The notes: generated by a model from the letters alone, not told the origin. Positions 25,922 through 35,587 are shown, counted from the stretch's first letter. The stretch is 64,000 nt of DNA from Sphaerotilus microaerophilus (GCF_023734135.1 NZ_AP025730.1:3968001-4032000); one strand, 5' to 3'. Made by a program: numbers and translations.

Positions 25922-28900
25922 TCAGCGGCTGAGCTGCTCCCAGACCTTGTCCAGCCGCTTCACGCTCACTGGCTGCGGCGTGCGCAGCTCCTGGGCAAAC
26001 AGGCTGACGCGCAGCTCCTCCAGCAGCCAGCGGTACTCCGCCAGGCGCGCGTCGCCGGTGCCCTTCAGCTCCGCCAGCCGGCGGGTGTAGCGCTGCTCCA
26101 GCGGGCGCAGCTCGGCCAGGCGCTGGGCGTCACGCGCCGGGTCGGCACGCAGCTTGTCCAGCCGGGCCACGATGGCCTTCAGGTACCGCGGCAGGTGCGC
26201 CAGCTGCGCCCAGGCGGTCGTGGCGACAAAGCGCTTGGGCACCAGGCGCTGCAGCTGCGCGGTGATGTCGTCGGCCACCTCCTTGGCCGGCCGGCTGTCC
26301 TTGAGCTTGCGCTGCGCCGCGGCGTACTCGACCAGGATCGCACCGGCCTGCCGAGCCACCTCCTGCGCGATCAGGTTCAGGCGCGCGCGCCCCTCGTCGA
26401 TGCGGCGCTGGAAGGCCGTCGCGTCGGTCGGCAGTGGCTCGGCGAGGAAGGCGCGGTCCAGCGCCACCTCGATGATCTGGGCGCGCAGCTCGTCCACGCT
26501 GCCCAGGCCCATGAAGGCCACCGCCATCTTCTGCAGGTCCGGGATGTTCTTTTCAAGGTACTTCAGCGGCTCCTTGAGCTGCAGCGCCACCAGCCGGCGC
26601 AGGCCCTGGCGGTGCTGGAGCGCGGCCGATGCCGGTTCGTCGAAGACCTCGATCTCCACGTGCGCGCCCCGGTCGATCAGCGCCGGGAAGCCCACCAACG
26701 TCTGCCCCGCCTTGCGGATCTCCATCAGATCGGGCAGCTCGCCAAAGGTCCAGGCGGTGTAGCTCTGCGGCGTGGCCGCGACGCCAGCAGCCTCCTCACC
26801 ACGGCCCGTTCCGTTGCCCGGCTCCGCACCGGTCTTGCTCCCTCTCCCCCCCGCGGGAGAGGGCTGGGGTGAGGGGGCCGGCGCCCCGCTGGCCACCTTC
26901 AACGCTGCCAGCGCCTGGAAGGCCGAACGCGCCTGCCCACCCAGCTCGGCCTTGAGCGTCGCCAGGTGCCGGCCCATGCCGAGCTGGCGGCCATGCTCGT
27001 CGACCACACGCAGGTTCATGAACAGGTGCGGCGGCAGCAGCTCCAGCTTGAAGTCGTTGCGCTGCACCGCGATCTGGCTGCGCTCGCGCACCGCCTTGAG
27101 CAGGGTGTCGACCAGGTTGCCCTGGGCGAAGGGATGCAGCTCGGCGAACTCGGCCACGAACTCGGGCAGCGGCACCAGCCGGGCGCGTGGCTTCTGGTGC
27201 AGGCTCTTGACCAGCGCCAGCACCTTGGCCTCCAGCATGCCGGGCACCAGCCAGTCACAGCGCTCCTCGCTGACCTGGTTGAGCGCATAGATCGGCACCG
27301 TCACCGTCACGCCGTCCTTCGGGTCGCCCGGCTGGTGCAGGTAGGTCGCCGCGCAGTCGATGCCGCCCAGGCGGATCGTCTTGGGGAAGGCCGTCGTCGT
27401 GATGCCCGCCGCCTCGTGGCGCATCAGCTCGTCGCGGCTGAGGTGCAGCAGCTTCGGGTTGTCGCGGCTGGCCTGGCGGTACCAGCGCTCGAAGGTGGCG
27501 CCGCTGACCACGTCCTGGGGCAGCAGCTCGTCGTACCAGGCATGGATCAGCGTGTCGTCGACCAGCACGTCCTGCCGGCGCGACTTGTGCTCCAGCTCCT
27601 CGACCTGGCGCACCATCTTCTGGTTGTGTGCGAGGAAGGGCAGCCGCGTCTCCCACTCGCCATTGACCAGCGCCTCGCGGATGAAAATCTCGCGCGCCGC
27701 ACGGGCATCGACGTTGCCGAAGTTCACCCGCCGGTTGCTGTAGACGACGATGCCGTACAGCGTGGCGCGCTCCAGCGCGATCACCTCGGCGGCCTTCTTC
27801 TCCCAGTGCGGCTCCAGCAGCTGCTTCTTCAGCAGGTGGCCGGCGATGCCCGGGATCCACTGCGGCTCGATCGCCGCCAGCCCGCGGCCGAACAGCCGCG
27901 TGGTGTCCACCAGCTCGGCGGCCACCAGCCAGCGTCCCGGCTTCTTGCTCAGGTGCGCGCCGGGGTGGCGCCAGAACTTGATGCCACGTGCGCCCAGGTA
28001 CCACTCGTCGTCGTCCGCCTTCAGGCCGATGTTGCCCAGCAGGCCCGCCAGCATCGACAGGTGGACCTGCTCGTAGGTTGCGGCGGCGCTGTTCAAGCGC
28101 CAGCCATGCTCGGCCACCACGGTGTGCAGCTGGCTGTGGATGTCGCGCCACTCGCGCACGCGGCGCGGGCTGACGAAGCTCTCGCGCAGGCGCTGCTCCT
28201 GCTGGCGGTTGCTGAGCTTGTGGGAATCGACCTTCTGCCCGGCCTTGGCGGCATCGGCGTGGCCGTGGTTGCCCCGCCCCTCCTCGATCCACGCCCAGAG
28301 CTTCAGGTAGCCCATGAACTCGGAGCGCTCGTCGTCGAACTTCCGGTGCTTCTCGTCGGCGGCCTGCTGCGCCTCCAGCGGGCGGTCGCGCACGTCCTGC
28401 ACGCTGAGCGCGCTGGCAATGATCAGCACCTCCTGCAGCGCCTCGCGGTTGCGCGCCTCCAGGATCATGCGGCCCACGCGCGGGTCCAGCGGCAGCTTGG
28501 CCAGCTCGCGGCCGATCGGCGTCAGCTCATTGGCGTCGTCCACCGCGCCCAGCTCGCCCAGCAGCGCGTAGCCATCGGCGATCGCCTTGCGCGGCGGCGG
28601 CTCCAGGAACGGGAAGTCCTCCACCAGCCCGAGGCCCAGCGACTTCATCCGCAGGATCACGCCGGCCAGCGAGCTGCGCAGGATCTCCGGGTCGGTGAAG
28701 CGCGGCCGGCCCAGGAAGTCCTTCTCGTCGTAGAGCCGGATGCAGATGCCGTTGGCCACCCGCCCGCAGCGCCCGGCGCGCTGGTTGGCCGCTGCCTGGC
28801 TGATCGGCTCGACCTGCAACTGCTCGACCTTGTTGCGGTAGCTGTAGCGCTTGACGCGCGCCTGGCCGCTGTCGATCACGTAGCGGATGCCCGGCACCGT

Positions 28901-29986
28901 CAGCGAGGTCTCGGCCACGTTGGTGGCCAGCACGATGCGCCGGCCCCCGCCGGTCTCGAAGACGCGGTCCTGCTCCTGCTGCGACAGCCGCGCGAACAGC
29001 GGCAGGATGTCCGCGTTGCGGTGCAGCGGCTGGTGGCTCAGGTGCTTGCGCAGGTGGTCGGCCGCCTCGCGGATCTCGCGCTCGCCGGGCAGGAAGACCA
29101 GGATGTCGCCCGCGCCGGCACCGCGCCAGAGCTCGTCGACCGCATCCGCAATCGCGTCGTTGAGGTCGAAGTCCCGGGTCTCCTCGAAGGCCTTGAAACG
29201 CTGCTCGACCGGGAAGGTGCGCCCGCTCACCATCAGCACCGGTGCCGGCCCGTTGCGCGACGCGAAATGCTGCGCAAAGCGGTCGGCATCGATGGTGGCC
29301 GACGTGACGATGATCTTCAGGTCCGGCCGGCGCGGCAGGATCTGGCGCAGGTAGCCGAGCAGGAAGTCGATGTTGAGGCTGCGCTCGTGCGCCTCGTCGA
29401 TGATCAGCGTGTCGTAGGCGCGGAGCAGCGGATCGGTCTGCGTCTCGGCCAGCAGGATGCCGTCGGTCATCAGCTTGACCGAGGCGCCCGGCTGCAGGCG
29501 ATCCTGGAAGCGCACCTTGTAGCCGACCACCTCGCCCAGCGGCGACTTCAGCTCGTCGGCGATGCGCTTGGCCACCGAACTGGCGGCGATCCGTCGCGGC
29601 TGTGTGTGGCCGATCAGGCCGTTGCCTCCGGCGCCCAGGCCCCGTCCGAGTTCCAGCACGATCTTCGGCAACTGGGTCGTCTTGCCCGAGCCCGTTTCGC
29701 CGCAGACGATGATGACCTGGTGCTCGGTGAGCGCGCGCGCGATCTCCTCACGCCGAGCCGACACCGGCAGCGCGTCGGGGAAGGTGATGGGCGGGATGGG
29801 GTTGGCGGGGCGTGCCGCCTGGGAGGGCCGGCGCGGCGGTCGGGGCTGAACTCCGCCCGGCACACGGGCGACACGGGGAGCCGCTGGAGCGGAAGGGGTG
29901 GCCGGAGAAGCCGGAGACGCCGAGGAGGCCAGAGTGGCCGGGTTGGCCGGCAAGGAGGAACGATTCACGGGGCGCGGATTATCCAC
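25922..29986 (-). CDS. hrpA: ATP-dependent RNA helicase HrpA
   Basis: 1354 residues from a GTG at 29986 (a GTG six codons later is equally possible); the first ~75 residues are Pro/Ala/Arg low complexity. Walker A GETGSGKTT (96-104), DEAH box IIDEAHERSLN, SAT motif VTSATID, motif VI QRAGRCGR, then helicase-associated, OB and the DUF3418 C-terminal domain, ending near the family's usual 1300 residues. It acts on mRNA/ribosomes. Around residues 1036-1049 a palindromic repeat (26840-26876) is translated in frame as a PSPQPSPAGGRG-type linker. This is the longest gene of the window and stands alone. Confidence 0.96.
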   Translation of the reverse strand: MDNPRPVNRSSLPANPATLASSASPASPATPSAPAAPRVARVPGGVQPRPPRRPSQAARPANPIPPITFPDALPVSARREEIARALTEHQVIIVCGETGSGKTTQLPKIVLELGRGLGAGGNGLIGHTQPRRIAASSVAKRIADELKSPLGEVVGYKVRFQDRLQPGASVKLMTDGILLAETQTDPLLRAYDTLIIDEAHERSLNIDFLLGYLRQILPRRPDLKIIVTSATIDADRFAQHFASRNGPAPVLMVSGRTFPVEQRFKAFEETRDFDLNDAIADAVDELWRGAGAGDILVFLPGEREIREAADHLRKHLSHQPLHRNADILPLFARLSQQEQDRVFETGGGRRIVLATNVAETSLTVPGIRYVIDSGQARVKRYSYRNKVEQLQVEPISQAAANQRAGRCGRVANGICIRLYDEKDFLGRPRFTDPEILRSSLAGVILRMKSLGLGLVEDFPFLEPPPRKAIADGYALLGELGAVDDANELTPIGRELAKLPLDPRVGRMILEARNREALQEVLIIASALSVQDVRDRPLEAQQAADEKHRKFDDERSEFMGYLKLWAWIEEGRGNHGHADAAKAGQKVDSHKLSNRQQEQRLRESFVSPRRVREWRDIHSQLHTVVAEHGWRLNSAAATYEQVHLSMLAGLLGNIGLKADDDEWYLGARGIKFWRHPGAHLSKKPGRWLVAAELVDTTRLFGRGLAAIEPQWIPGIAGHLLKKQLLEPHWEKKAAEVIALERATLYGIVVYSNRRVNFGNVDARAAREIFIREALVNGEWETRLPFLAHNQKMVRQVEELEHKSRRQDVLVDDTLIHAWYDELLPQDVVSGATFERWYRQASRDNPKLLHLSRDELMRHEAAGITTTAFPKTIRLGGIDCAATYLHQPGDPKDGVTVTVPIYALNQVSEERCDWLVPGMLEAKVLALVKSLHQKPRARLVPLPEFVAEFAELHPFAQGNLVDTLLKAVRERSQIAVQRNDFKLELLPPHLFMNLRVVDEHGRQLGMGRHLATLKAELGGQARSAFQALAALKVASGAPAPSPQPSPAGGRGSKTGAEPGNGTGRGEEAAGVAATPQSYTAWTFGELPDLMEIRKAGQTLVGFPALIDRGAHVEIEVFDEPASAALQHRQGLRRLVALQLKEPLKYLEKNIPDLQKMAVAFMGLGSVDELRAQIIEVALDRAFLAEPLPTDATAFQRRIDEGRARLNLIAQEVARQAGAILVEYAAAQRKLKDSRPAKEVADDITAQLQRLVPKRFVATTAWAQLAHLPRYLKAIVARLDKLRADPARDAQRLAELRPLEQRYTRRLAELKGTGDARLAEYRWLLEELRVSLFAQELRTPQPVSVKRLDKVWEQLSR
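26840..26876. repeat. REP-like palindromic element inside hrpA
   Basis: CCCTCTCCC (26840-26848) and GGGAGAGGG (26855-26863) form a 9-bp hairpin, followed by CTGGGGTGAGGGG. This arrangement is the widespread intergenic palindrome of many proteobacteria; here it sits in a coding region, in a low-conservation linker, without breaking the frame. Confidence 0.75.
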
Positions 29987-30030
29987 GCCCGCTCACCCGC
30001 CCAGGCACGGTGCGGCACAAATGGGCAGGC

Positions 30031-30417
30031 TCAGCGATCCAGGTAGGCGATGACGCTGAACACGGCCCCCTGCGGGTCCTGCAGCACCGAGAAGCGCCCC
30101 ACGCCCTCGATGTCGGTGGGCGGCATCAGCACCTTGCCACCCAGTGCCGCGCACTCGCCGGCCGTCTCGTCGGCGTTGTCCACCGTCACATAGCAGCCCC
30201 ACACGGGCGGCATGCCGGAGGGAGCATCGGGCGGCATGCCCATGATGCCGCCCACGGCCTGGCCATCGACCTTCACCACCCGGTACGGCCCCATGCCCAT
30301 CTCCATCGAATCGAACTTCCAGCCGAGCAGCTGGTGATAAAAATCAGCCGCCGCCACGGGATCGGGCGTCATCAATTCGTTCCAGCTGAACGCACCGTGG
30401 GTTTGAAACGCATCCAT
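30031..30417 (-). CDS. VOC-family (glyoxalase/bleomycin-resistance-like) protein
   Basis: 128 residues from the ATG at 30417, which follows GGAGATTCC; longer forms add an unconserved leader. Two beta-alpha-beta-beta-beta modules: SWNELMTPDPVAAADFYHQLLGWKFD and VWGCYVTVDNADETAGECAALGGKVL, closing DPQGAVFSVI. This resembles the CFP30-like VOC subgroup (two-domain proteins in other species; this is the one-unit version). The substrate is unknown. It is separated from argA by a 376-bp non-coding stretch. Confidence 0.88.
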   Translation of the reverse strand: MDAFQTHGAFSWNELMTPDPVAAADFYHQLLGWKFDSMEMGMGPYRVVKVDGQAVGGIMGMPPDAPSGMPPVWGCYVTVDNADETAGECAALGGKVLMPPTDIEGVGRFSVLQDPQGAVFSVIAYLDR

Positions 30418-30793
30418 CCGGGAATCTCCTCGTATGGTCATGGGGACATAGGACCCAAGAGAACCATGTGACGCCTGCCACTGCGCCGGGGCCGGTGCCG
30501 ACACCGGCCCCTCCGCAGACCATCCATCCACTGCGCAGGTCCGACGCCGTGGATGCTGCACCCGGCACGGGGTCGCGTCAATCGGTGGTCAATCGGTGAT
30601 CGCTCGGCGCACGCAATCGCCATCGTGCGTCACCGCGGGGTTTCAGGCCAGTCGGGCAGGCCATCGTCACTGGGGCACAATCATTTGTTGAGCACTGCTG
30701 CGGGGGCCCAAGCCCACACGCATCGTGCATGGACCGCGCGCGCTATCGGCTGCGCCAGCGGTGCGTTGACCTGCCGTCGAAAGTTGCCGGTTC
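30418..30793. other. Non-coding interval with large hairpins
   Basis: Between the divergent VOC gene and argA. It contains a 38-nt hairpin (30481-30518; CTGCG/CGCAG outside, perfect 10-bp GGGGCCGGTG/CACCGGCCCC inside, CCGA loop). A second weaker hairpin follows (CATCCAC about 30525, GTGGATG about 30550). No gene-like reading frame is supported. It presumably holds both promoters; none stands out. Confidence 0.5.
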
Positions 30794-32070
30794 ATGAGCC
30801 TCGTATTTCCACACACCTTTGTTCCCTGGTTTCGCGCCGTCGCGCCGCATATCCATGCCTACCGGGGCAAGACGTTTGTCGTGGGCATGGCCGGCGAGAT
30901 GATTGCGGCGGGCAAGCTCTACGCATTCGCGCAGGATCTGTCCATCCTCCATGCCATGGGCATCCGCATCGTGCTCGTGCATGGTTTTCGCCCACAACTG
31001 ACCGAGCAATTGCGCGCCAAGGGTCACGAGTCGCGCTTCAGCCACGGCCAGCGCATCACCGACGCGGTGGCGCTGGATTGTGCGCAGGAGGCGGCCGGGC
31101 AGCTGCGGTTCGAAATCGAAGCGGCCTTTTCCCAGGGCCTGCCCAACACCCCCATGGCCAACGCCACGGTGCGGGTGGTTTCAGGCAATTTCCTCACTGC
31201 GCGCCCGGTGGGCATCGTTGACGGCGTGGATTTCGTGCACAGCGGCGTGGTGCGCAAAGTGGATGCGGCGGCCATGCGCCGGGCCATCGACATCGGTGCG
31301 CTGGTCCTGCTGTCGCCCTTCGGGTTTTCACCCACCGGCGAGGCCTTCAATCTGACGATGGAGGACGTGGCCACCAGCACGGCCGTGGCGCTGCAGGCGG
31401 ACAAACTGCTGTTCATGACCGAAATTGCCGGCATCCACGAAGACGCAGGAAACCCGGAAAGCCCCATCGACACTGAGTTGGCGCTCGCCGAGGCCCGGCG
31501 CCTGCTGAACAACCTGCCGCACCCCCAGCAGCCCAACGACGAGGCCTTTTATCTGCAGCACTGTGTCAAGGCCTGCGAGGGGGGCGTGGAACGCTCGCAC
31601 ATCCTGCCCTTTGCCGTCGACGGATCGCTGCTGATGGAGGTGTTCACACACGATGGCATCGGGACGATGGTGGTCGACGAAAAGCTCGAAAGCCTGCGCG
31701 AAGCCTCCTCCGACGATGTGGGTGGCATCCTGCAGCTCATCGAGCCCTTCGAGCGCGATGGCACGCTGGTCAAGCGCGACCGCACGGAAATCGAGCGCGA
31801 CATCACCAACTACACCGTGATCGAGCACGATGGCGTGATCTTTGGCTGCGCGGCCCTGTACCCCTACCCCGAGGCCCGCACCGCGGAAATGGCGGCACTC
31901 ACGATATCGCCGCAGGTCCAGGGCGTATCTACGTGCTCACGACGCGCACGATGCACTGGTTCATCAAGCGGGGTTTCCAGCCCGTGGACCCCGAGTGGCT
32001 GCCCGAGGCACGCAAGCGCAAATACAACTGGGACCGGCGCTCGCAGGTGCTGGTCAAACGGCTGAGCTGA
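30794..32070 (+). pseudogene. argA: N-acetylglutamate synthase ArgA, disrupted by internal deletion/frameshift
   Basis: The N-terminal amino-acid-kinase-like domain is intact (FVPWFRAVAPHIHAYRGKTFVV, VLVHGFRPQL) and the GNAT domain begins normally (FGCAALYPYPEARTAEMAALTISPQVQG). Right after this, near 31922, the frame shifts: the expected C-terminus IYVLTTRTMHWFIKRGFQPVDP continues in the +2-shifted frame from 31927 and ends at the TGA at 32068-32070. Compared with the family, roughly 20-23 residues that form the acetyl-CoA-binding loop and following helix are gone. In the annotated frame translation would run to 32065 with a nonsense tail. Acetyltransferase activity should be lost; the first step of arginine synthesis would need ArgJ or another enzyme. 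Confidence 0.85.
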
Positions 32071-32136
32071 TTCTTTGCGGCCCGGGGCGCCCCGCCAGAC
32101 ACCCCGGCCATACCCACCCGCCCTTAGGAGCACCCC

Positions 32137-32409
32137 ATGGCACGCAGCGTTCAATGCATCCTCCTGAAGAAGGAAGGCGAAGGCCTCGACTTCGCCCCGT
32201 ACCCGGGCGAACTCGGCAAGCGCATCTATGACCAAGTCAGCAAGGAAGCCTGGCAGCAATGGCTGCGCCACCAGACCATGCTGGTCAACGAAAACCGACT
32301 GAATCTGGCCGACGCGCGGGCCCGTCAATACCTTGCCCGCCAGATGGAACGTTATTTCTTCGGCGAGGGTGCCGACCAGCCCGCAGGCTTTGTACCGCCT
32401 TCGGCCTGA
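32137..32409 (+). CDS. yggX: Iron-trafficking / oxidative-damage protein YggX
   Basis: 90 residues, full length. [17 protein letters not shown] with conserved Cys7, then [36 protein letters not shown] matches YggX closely. It protects Fe-S clusters and is thought to move Fe(II). A GGAGC site precedes the ATG. The order argA-yggX recurs in many Burkholderiales (recalled from family knowledge). Confidence 0.96.
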   Translation: MARSVQCILLKKEGEGLDFAPYPGELGKRIYDQVSKEAWQQWLRHQTMLVNENRLNLADARARQYLARQMERYFFGEGADQPAGFVPPSA

Positions 32410-32496
32410 GCCCAGGCCTCACGCGCAAATCACACCCGATGAGCCATGATTTTGCGGTGTGATATTTCGCGCTGGACAGGGGCTGGGCAATTTACA

Positions 32497-32502
32497 TAGA
32501 AT
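32497..32502 (+). promoter_or_regulatory. Candidate -10 element before the H-NS-like gene
   Basis: TAGAAT lies 34 bp upstream of the ATG. A CTGGAC at 32472-32477 could be the -35, but the 19-nt spacer is long. Confidence 0.35.
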
Positions 32503-32536
32503 CCGGCCCGGATCAACCCCTTGGGGATACCTCGCG

Positions 32537-32890
32537 ATGGCAACTTATCAAGAACTGATTGCGCAAAAGGCTGCGCTGGACAAACAGCAGGCCGACCTGG
32601 AAAAGCAGATCGCCGAGACGCTGAAGGCGGAACGCTCCGGCGTGATCAACCAGATCAAGGCCATGATGGCCGATCACGGCATCACGGTCGCCGATCTGTC
32701 CAACCGGTTGGGCCGTCCGCCGAAGGCCGCGAACGCCGCAGGCGCCGCGCCGGCCACGGCCCCTCGCAAAGTGGCCCCGAAGTATCGCGATCCTTCGACT
32801 GGCGAAACCTGGTCAGGCCGCGGCCTCAAGCCCAAGTGGCTTGCAGCGGCGCTGGAATCGGGCCGCAAGCTGGAAGACTTCTCCGTTTGA
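32537..32890 (+). CDS. H-NS histone-family nucleoid protein (Bph3v/short type)
   Basis: 117 residues from the ATG at 32537 after GGGGA. The N-terminal half is a coiled coil for oligomerisation (YQELIAQKAALDKQQADLEKQIAETLKAERSGVINQIKAMM). An Ala/Pro linker leads to the H-NS DNA-binding motif YRDPSTGETWSGRGLKPKWL with the Q/RGR-type hook (GRG). Such proteins bind AT-rich DNA and silence transferred genes. A strong terminator follows. Monocistronic. Confidence 0.93.
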   Translation: MATYQELIAQKAALDKQQADLEKQIAETLKAERSGVINQIKAMMADHGITVADLSNRLGRPPKAANAAGAAPATAPRKVAPKYRDPSTGETWSGRGLKPKWLAAALESGRKLEDFSV

Positions 32891-32931
32891 TCGCAGGCTG
32901 CCTGCCCCAAGGGCAGGCCTCCGATCCCCCG

Positions 32932-32962
32932 ACAAGGCCACTTCAGGTGGCCTTGTTGTTTT
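32932..32962 (+). terminator. Strong rho-independent terminator after the H-NS-like gene
   Basis: Ten-bp stem ACAAGGCCAC / GTGGCCTTGT, loop TTCAG, then TGTTTT. A second hairpin just upstream (32901-32917, CCTGCCC-CAA-GGGCAGG) may assist. Confidence 0.88.
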
Positions 32963-33016
32963 GCACCAGCAGCGAGCAAGGCTCCGGCAGCCAACGCCCT
33001 GCTTGAGGCAACCGGG

Positions 33017-33046
33017 TTGACAACGGACATGTCACCCCCCTATCCT
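33017..33046 (+). promoter_or_regulatory. Sigma-70-type promoter of the NlpC/P60 gene
   Basis: TTGACA (33017-33022), 18-nt spacer, TATCCT (33041-33046). The predicted start site near 33053 leaves a very short leader, which favours the ATG at 33073 over the TTG at 33052. Confidence 0.6.
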
Positions 33047-33072
33047 GGGGGTTGATTTTCCAGTCGTTACAA

Positions 33073-33780
33073 ATGTCACGCTTACGCCGTTCAAAGTTGC
33101 GTGTTCGCTGCACGCTGTGGCTGGCTGCAGGGCTGCTGTCCCTGTCGGCACAGGCAGCCCCCGGCTCGGCGGATGCTGCTGCGGTGGCAGCAGCGGCAGC
33201 GTCTGCAGGCCGTTCAGCCACCGGACCGCAGGATCGAGCCCCGGGCGTGTCGGTGGGCTTCTTCGACGGTGAGCGAGTGCTTGACCGTGTACGCAACACG
33301 ACCTCGGACTTGGTGCTGTCGGCGATGAACTTTCTCGGCGTGCCCTACCGCCGTGGAGGCACCAGCGAGGAAACAGGCTTCGATTGCAGCGGCTTTACGC
33401 GCCATGTCTTCGAGAACAGCATCGGACGGCTGCTGCCGCGTCGCTCGCGCGACCAAGCCCTGTCAGCCGATTTGCTGAGCATCCCGCGCGACGACCTCAA
33501 GCCGGGTGATCTGGTTTTCTTCAACACCATGCGCAAGGCCTTCTCGCATGTGGGCATCTACATGGGCGATGGCAAGTTCATCCATGCCCCACGCACCGGC
33601 AGTCAGGTGCGGGTGGATGACATGCGCGAGGCGTACTGGACGCAGCGCTTCAACGGCGCACGCCGCCTGCCGGAACTGGCCAACGGCGGTGCCTGGAAGC
33701 TGCCCTCCTTCGTGTCCTCGGCCACTGCTGCGCCACTGAACGCTCCGGCAGCGCATCTGGAAAGCGACCCACAGCGCTGA
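33073..33780 (+). CDS. NlpC/P60 (C40) family peptidoglycan endopeptidase
   Basis: 235 residues. Signal peptide (LWLAAGLLSLSAQAA), an Ala-rich linker, then the NlpC/P60 domain (about 80-200). Catalytic Cys lies in GFDCSGFTRHVF, His in FSHVGIYMG and the third polar residue His in KFIHAP. It should cleave D-gamma-Glu-meso-DAP-type bonds in cell-wall peptides. No SH3 or LysM targeting domain is present; the C-terminal ~35 residues are low complexity. Monocistronic with its own promoter. Confidence 0.93.
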   Translation: MSRLRRSKLRVRCTLWLAAGLLSLSAQAAPGSADAAAVAAAAASAGRSATGPQDRAPGVSVGFFDGERVLDRVRNTTSDLVLSAMNFLGVPYRRGGTSEETGFDCSGFTRHVFENSIGRLLPRRSRDQALSADLLSIPRDDLKPGDLVFFNTMRKAFSHVGIYMGDGKFIHAPRTGSQVRVDDMREAYWTQRFNGARRLPELANGGAWKLPSFVSSATAAPLNAPAAHLESDPQR

Positions 33781-33875
33781 CGCGCGCGAGTGGACCTGCC
33801 GGGCCGCCCGCCGGGCAGGCCCACACCGCCTGGGGGTAAGCCTCCGCCAGCGGGTCCAGGCGGCAGAATGTCAGC

Positions 33876-35027
33876 ATGTCCGAACGCAACATCATCGCGA
33901 TCCATGACGCGGGCCCGCGCGGGCTGGCCTTGCACGTACCAACGGATCCGATCCCACCCGCTGCATCGACCGCCCTCGATCGCCGTGGCCGGCAGCTGCA
34001 CGACCTGCGCATCTCGGTCACCGACCGCTGCAATTTCCGCTGCAGCTACTGCATGCCCAAGGAAGTGTTCGACAAGAACCACCGCTTCCTGCCGCACAAC
34101 CAGTTGCTGAGCTTCGAGGAGATCACCCGCATCGCGCGGATCTTCGTCGGCCTCGGGGTGCGCAAGATCCGCCTCACCGGCGGCGAGCCGCTGCTGCGCA
34201 AGCACATCGAAGCCCTGGTGGAGATGCTGTCCGGCCTGCACACCCCCGACGGTGAAGCGCTCGACCTCACGCTGACGACCAACGGCTCGCTGCTGGCGCG
34301 CAAGGCGGCCGCGCTGCGTGCCGCCGGGCTGCGCCGCGTGACGGTCAGTCTCGACGCGATGGACGACGCGATCTTCCGCCGCATGAACGACGTGGATTTC
34401 CCGGTGGCCGACGTGCTGGCCGGCATCGACGCCGCTTGCGCCGCCGGACTCGGCCCCATCAAGGTCAACATGGTGGTCAAGCGCGGCAGCAACGACCACG
34501 AGATCCTGCCGATGGTGCGGCATTTCCGCGCCCGCTACGGCAGCGCCGTGGTGCTGCGCTTCATCGAGTACATGGACGTGGGCGCGACCAACGGCTGGCG
34601 CATGGACGAGGTGCTGCCCTCCGATCAGGTGCGCCAGTGCATCGACAGCGAGTTCCCGCTCGTGGCGCTCGACGCCGCCCAGCCGGGCGAGACGGCACAG
34701 CGCTGGGCATACCGCGACGGCGGTGGCGAGATCGGCTTCATCTCCAGCGTCACGCAGGCCTTCTGTGGCGACTGCAACCGCATCCGCCTGTCCACCGAGG
34801 GCCAGCTCTACCTCTGCCTGTTCGCTGGCCAGGGCCATGACCTGCGCAGCCTGCTGCGTGACAGCGAGGGCGCGGGCAGCGCTCGCCACGATGACGCGGC
34901 CATCAGCGCAGCCATCGCCGCGCTCTGGGCCGGCCGCAGCGACCGGTACTCGGAGTTGCGCGCCAGCCTGGCACCGAGCGTGGGCCCGGCCCAGCGGCGC
35001 GTGGAGATGAGCTACATCGGCGGGTGA
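33876..35027 (+). CDS. moaA: GTP 3',8-cyclase MoaA (molybdenum cofactor synthesis)
   Basis: 383 residues. The radical-SAM cluster motif CNFRCSYC places Cys52, 56 and 59; the second 4Fe-4S site is made by [11 protein letters not shown] and LYLCLF near the C-terminus. TGGEPLLRK and LTTNGSLL are also typical. The C-terminus ends GG as required for activity. The N-terminal ~40 residues are an unconserved extension. It converts GTP to cyclic dehydro-GTP, the first step of molybdopterin synthesis. Its last 16 bp overlap the end of the convergent ispF. Confidence 0.97.
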   Translation: MSERNIIAIHDAGPRGLALHVPTDPIPPAASTALDRRGRQLHDLRISVTDRCNFRCSYCMPKEVFDKNHRFLPHNQLLSFEEITRIARIFVGLGVRKIRLTGGEPLLRKHIEALVEMLSGLHTPDGEALDLTLTTNGSLLARKAAALRAAGLRRVTVSLDAMDDAIFRRMNDVDFPVADVLAGIDAACAAGLGPIKVNMVVKRGSNDHEILPMVRHFRARYGSAVVLRFIEYMDVGATNGWRMDEVLPSDQVRQCIDSEFPLVALDAAQPGETAQRWAYRDGGGEIGFISSVTQAFCGDCNRIRLSTEGQLYLCLFAGQGHDLRSLLRDSEGAGSARHDDAAISAAIAALWAGRSDRYSELRASLAPSVGPAQRRVEMSYIGG

Positions 35028-35587
35028 ATCGACGGTTGATCCAGCGGCTGATCCGGCGCGCGCAGCAGCAGCGCCACCGCCCGCGCCTCGATCGCTTCAC
35101 CGCGGCCCACCGGGCCCATGCGCTCGGCCGTCTTGGCCTTGACGTTGACCCGGTCGGCGCTCACGCCCAACGCATCGGCGATGCGCGCCACCATCGCCGG
35201 GATGTGGGCCGCCATGCGGGGCGCCTGGGCGATGATGGTGCTGTCGACATTGCCCACCACCCAGCCCGCCGCGCGCACGCGGCGCACCGCCTCGGCCAGC
35301 AACTGGTGCGAATCGGCGCCCTTGAACTCCAGCGCCGTGTCCGGGAAGTGGCGGCCGATGTCGCCCAGGCCGGCGCCGCCCAGCAGCGCATCGGTGATCG
35401 CATGCAGCAGCGCATCCGCATCGGAATGCCCCAGCAGGCCGCGCTCATGCGGGATCGTCACGCCCCCCAGCACCAGCGCCCGCCCGGGCACCAGCGCATG
35501 GGTATCCCAACCCTCGCCAATTCGCAGGGGCAGGGGCAGCACAGGGGCCGGCGCTGCCATCGCTTCAGCTGCGGTTGCCATCGCCAT
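35012..35587 (-). CDS. ispF: 2-C-methyl-D-erythritol 2,4-cyclodiphosphate synthase IspF
   Basis: 191 residues from the ATG at 35587 (another ATG two codons later); both lie within the end of the NYN gene. The core [45 protein letters not shown] contains the metal ligands Asp/His (DTH) and the later His; FPDT and [15 protein letters not shown] complete the family pattern. The N- and C-terminal tails are slightly long. It makes the cyclic intermediate of the non-mevalonate isoprenoid pathway. Translationally coupled to the NYN gene, with ispD two genes upstream. Confidence 0.96.
   Translation of the reverse strand: MAMATAAEAMAAPAPVLPLPLRIGEGWDTHALVPGRALVLGGVTIPHERGLLGHSDADALLHAITDALLGGAGLGDIGRHFPDTALEFKGADSHQLLAEAVRRVRAAGWVVGNVDSTIIAQAPRMAAHIPAMVARIADALGVSADRVNVKAKTAERMGPVGRGEAIEARAVALLLRAPDQPLDQPSIHPPM

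Noticed and set aside
26966..30046. A 1026-codon open frame antisense to hrpA
   Set aside because: The opposite strand encodes an unmistakable DEAH helicase; the antisense translation is Leu/Gln/His/Arg-rich with no motif.
30525..30554. Riboswitch or attenuator before argA
   Set aside because: Hairpins exist but no known aptamer core, leader peptide or T-run terminator was found.
31918..31930. Programmed frameshift in argA
   Set aside because: No slippery heptamer is seen, and about 20 conserved residues are missing as well, so a shift in frame alone would not restore the enzyme.
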